Positions 60,896 to 64,000 of a stretch of 64,000 bases of DNA are shown here, in pieces (the first letter of the stretch is position 1; every line of letters starts with the position of its first letter). Source of the DNA: Apium graveolens (Eukaryota > Streptophyta > Magnoliopsida > Apiales > Apiaceae). The stretch is from the NCBI RefSeq assembly GCF_009905375.1, contig NC_133648.1, forward strand, positions 22,127,884 through 22,191,883, read 5' to 3'. Position numbers and translations under genes: made by a program. The notes beneath the pieces were generated by a model. That model did not search any database and was not told the origin of the DNA. It saw nothing but the letters and a program-made list of their open reading frames with translations.

Positions 60896-63888
60896 AATTA
60901 AAGCAAGGGAACATATCGGTAACAGATTATGAGGGTAAGTTTGAGGAATTATCAAGGTATGTACCGTCGTATGTGGATACTGACAGGAAGAAGGCTAAAA
61001 GATTCCAGCAAGGTTTGAAACCCTGGATCAGAGGGAAGGTAGCCATTTTTGAATTGGATACCTATGCAGGAGTAGTACAAAAGGCTATGATCGCAGAGAC
61101 AGAGAGTGAGATGTTCCAGAAGGAGAAAGAAAGCAAGAAAAGGAAAGTTGAGGGAAGTGAGGGTCAGTCACAACCAGGGAAGTTTCCAAATTTTAAGAAG
61201 GGCAAGTTTCAGCCAGGGAGAAATTTTAATTTCAGGAAACAGAATGCAGGAGACGGAGGCCAGAGCAACCGTCCAGTTAATACAAATCAGCCAAATCAGT
61301 TGAGACTAACTTTTCCAGATTGTCAAGTATGTGGAAAGAAGCATGGAGGAGTTTGTAATAAGTTGAATGTGGTATGTTTCAAATGCAACCAGAAAGGGCA
61401 CTATTCGAGGGAGTGCCGAAATCAGCCAGCAAGAGAACCTGCAAGTAAGGATCAGCCTATCCGGAATCCAGCAGTAAAGGTTCCAGCCATTGGATTTACG
61501 TGCTTTAAATGTGGAAAGCAAGGACATATGGCCAGGGATTGCAAGACATCAGCCCCAGTCAGTAATGCATTAAGGATTATGGGATCTACCCCAGCAGTGA
61601 ATGAGACTCCAAGGGCTAGAGTTTTTGACATGTCGGTGAAGGATGCGATCCAGGATACGGATGTCGTGGCAGGTACGCTTAATGTAAATTCTTTATATGC
61701 CAAAGTGTTAATAGATTCGGGAGCAACTCGATCGTTTGTTTCACAAGATTTTGTTAGTAAGTTGAATTGTCCAGTTGAGTGCTTAAATGAAATAATGACT
61801 GTAGAATTAGCAAATCAAGAACGTGTATCTGTTAATCAAGTTTATGGGAATTATGAGATTGAGATTTCTGGTAGTAAGTTTTGTGTAGATTTGATACCAT
61901 TTAAGTTAGGAGAATTTGACGTTATATTAGGGATGGATTGGTTATCTAGGCACGAAGCCCAGATAGATTGTCGAAATAAGAAGGTAATGGTGAAAACGCC
62001 AGACGAAAGGATAGTAACGTTCAAGGGTCAAAAACAAGTAAAGAAGTTCTTAACGATGATTCAAGCCAGGAAGTTACTACGACAAAGATGTGAGCATTTC
62101 ATGGCATATGTGATTGACAGAAGTCAAGAACCAGCAAAACTTGAAGATATTCCAGTTGTGAATGAATTTCCAGACGTATTTCCCGACGAGTTACCAGGAC
62201 TTCCTCCAGATAGAGAAATTGAATTTGCGATCGACTTAGCACCTGGAACAAAACCAGTATCCAAGGCCCCGTATAGAATGGCGCCCGTCGAGATGAAAGA
62301 GCTAGCGAAGCAATTGCAAGAATTGTTAGAGAAAGGAGTAATCAGACCCAGTGTATCCCCGTGGGGAGCCCTGGTATTATTTGTCAAGAAGAAAGATGGA
62401 AGCATGAGACTGTGTATCGACTATAGGGAGCTCAACAAGCTGACAATCAAGAACAAGTATCCGTTACCCAGAATTGACGATCTGTTCGACCAGTTGAAGG
62501 GAGCCAAGTATTTCTCCAAAATTGATTTAAGATCAGGATATCATCAACTAAAGATCAAGCTAGAAGATATACCAAAGACAGCTTTCAGAACAAGGTATGG
62601 ACATTACGAGTTTTTAGTGATGTCTTTTCGGTTGACCAATGCCCCGGCAGCGTTTATGGACCTGATGAACAGAATTTTCAAGGAGTATTTGGATAAGTTT
62701 GTTATTGTGTTTATAGACGATATTTTAATCTATTCAAAGACGGAAGAGGATCATGCGGAACATGTGAGAACGGCTTTGGAGATTTTAAGGAAAAAGAAGT
62801 TATATGCTAAATTCTCGAAGTGTGAGTTTTGGCTACAGGAAGTTCAGTTCTTAGGGCACATAGTTAGTAATGAAGGGATCAAAGTGGACCCGGCAAAGAT
62901 CGAGGCAATTACGAATTGGGAGAGACCGAAAACACCCACCGAGGTAAGAAGTTTCTTAGGATTGGCGGGATATTATCGTCGATTTGTTCAAAATTTCTCA
63001 AGGATTGCCATACCATTAACAAAGCTTACACGAAAGAATGAGAAGTTTATATGGAACGACAAATGCAAGGAAAGTTTTCAGGAGTTGAAGCGACGATTAA
63101 TCACGGCACCTGTTTTGTCACTTCCAGATGATCAAGGAAATTTCGTAATTTATAGTGATGCTTCTCATAAAGGATTAGGATGTGTTCTAATGCAGCACGA
63201 AAAGGTGATTGCGTATGCGTCAAGGCAATTGAAACCACACGAACAGAAGTATCCTACTCATGATTTGGAACTAGCAGCCATAGTTTTCGCTTTGAAGATT
63301 TGGAGACATTATTTGTATGGAGAAAAGTGCGAGATTTTCATGGATCACAAAAGCTTAAAGTACATATTCACACAAAAGGAACTTAATATGAGACAAAGGA
63401 GATGGTTAGAGTTGATCAAAGACTATGATTGCTCGATTAATTATCATCCCGGTAAAGCGAATATGGTAGCAGACGCATTGAGTCGGAAAGAAAAGTTGAA
63501 TGTGTTATCAGTACCTGAAGATATATATAAGGAATTTCAGAAATTGGAATTGGAGATTAAAGTTTGCAAGCCTGAGGAAGCGAAACTATACAGTATGACT
63601 TTCCAACCGGAATTATTTAAGAAAATAAAGAAATGTCAGGAAGATGTAATGGATCAAGATATAAATCGCTTGGTAGGGGAAGAGTTATGCACGCAGAAAG
63701 ATGACCAAGGTATTCTGAGGTTTTCATCTAGAATTTGGATTCCGCCATTGATGGAGCTGAAAAATGAAATTTTACAGGAGGCACAATTCAAGGTATTCCA
63801 TCCATCCAGGGAGTACCAAAATGTACAGAGATTTAAAGAAGAATTATTGGTGGCCAGACATGAAGAGGGAAATTGTGGAATGGATTAG
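60877..63888 (+). pseudogene. D gag-pol: gag C-terminus, PR, RT, RNase H, integrase start
   Basis: 1003-codon frame; the internal ATG is not a natural start because gag begins at 60405. Residue positions: knuckles at ~149 ([12 protein letters not shown]), 167 ([14 protein letters not shown]) and 209 ([14 protein letters not shown]); protease DSGA at ~280; RT with [10 protein letters not shown] at ~510, FIDD at 612-615 intact, and FGLTNAP altered to FRLTNAP; RNase H with Asp at ~761 (IYSDASHKG) and ADALSRK near 865. It enters the integrase N-terminus ([20 protein letters not shown]) and is shifted out of frame by a 1-bp deletion near 63785, ending at an unrelated stop. One polyprotein without a gag/pol frameshift is normal for this group. 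Confidence 0.9.
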
Positions 63889-64000
63889 CAAATATTATAC
63901 CTGTCAGAGAGTTAAAGCAGAGCATCAGAGACCAAGTGGATTGTTACAGCCATTGGAGATTCCAGAATGGAAATGGGAACATATTGCCATAAATTTCATA
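63780..64000 (+). pseudogene. D integrase continuation (runs off window)
   Basis: After the 1-bp deletion the integrase goes on in another frame: YWWP, a zinc domain reading [10 protein letters not shown] where A has SRCYTCQRVK (first Cys lost, TGT to TAT), [17 protein letters not shown], and INFI at the first catalytic position where A has MDFI (Asp to Asn). The element could not make a working integrase. Confidence 0.8.

Larger units (their letters stand above)
55844..64000 (+). mobile_element. Element D: Tekay-like Ty3/gypsy, partial (runs off window)
   Basis: Closest relative of A, on +: 5' LTR, tRNA-iMet primer site, leader ORF, gag-pol into integrase at the window end. It is the least damaged element here, with a 1003-codon frame from gag to integrase, but has two frameshifts, stops in gag and changes in integrase. 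It is inserted in E RT; ACCAC (55839-55843) is the probable left target copy, untestable here. Confidence 0.9.

Noticed and set aside
1..64000. Host plant gene or gene fragment captured by a transposon
   Set aside because: Every recognisable protein similarity is gag, protease, RT, RNase H, integrase or chromodomain; none looks like a cellular gene. A database search could still reveal a short capture in 25091-27180.

Overview
This 64 kb window looks like plant nuclear DNA made entirely of Ty3/gypsy LTR retrotransposons inserted into one another. I found no host gene, tRNA, rRNA, CRISPR array or bacterial-type feature. A flowering plant is indicated by long AT-rich LTRs (2.7-4.5 kb), chromodomain-type pol proteins of the Tekay/Del kind primed by initiator-Met tRNA (TGGTATCAGAGC next to the LTR), and a Tat-lineage element with a second RNase H-like segment. 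The species cannot be read from the sequence.

Layout, using local names. T is a Tat-like element on + and is the oldest host: partial 5' LTR 10836-11509, gag 11964-13374 continuing at 44471, pro-RT-RNase H-integrase to 48813, and a 3' UTR with ~144-bp tandem repeats to 49739. Three insertions interrupt T. (1) F, an Athila/Tat-like element on +, apparently sits in the T 5' LTR; its 3' end (8662-10835) is visible. F is interrupted by G (Tekay-like, minus, 1512-8661), and G is cut by Fp (3' LTR 98-1511, same family as F). (2) A, a Tekay-like element on + (13375-44465, ATCTA target duplication), splits T gag. A is interrupted in its protease by B, a 4.5 kb solo LTR on minus (19257-37564), and B is interrupted by C, a young minus-strand element (20093-33904, ATTTA duplication). 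(3) E, a Tekay-like element on + (49740-55843), sits in the T 3' UTR and is interrupted in RT by D (55844 to the window end), a relative of A and the best preserved element.

Each visible pol has stops, frameshifts or lost catalytic residues. Many of the stops are C-to-T or G-to-A changes (CAG to TAG, TGG to TGA), as expected from decay of methylated cytosines. By eye the two C LTRs differ by under 1% and the two A LTRs by a few percent, which agrees with the nesting order.

The least expected features are a conserved extra reading frame of about 170 codons between the primer-binding site and gag in A, D and E, with candidate splice sites around it; a doubled zinc-knuckle array in G gag; and element C, which moved recently although its internal region is rearranged and dead, so it must have been mobilised by another element. 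Most other open frames in the window are chance frames inside LTRs.
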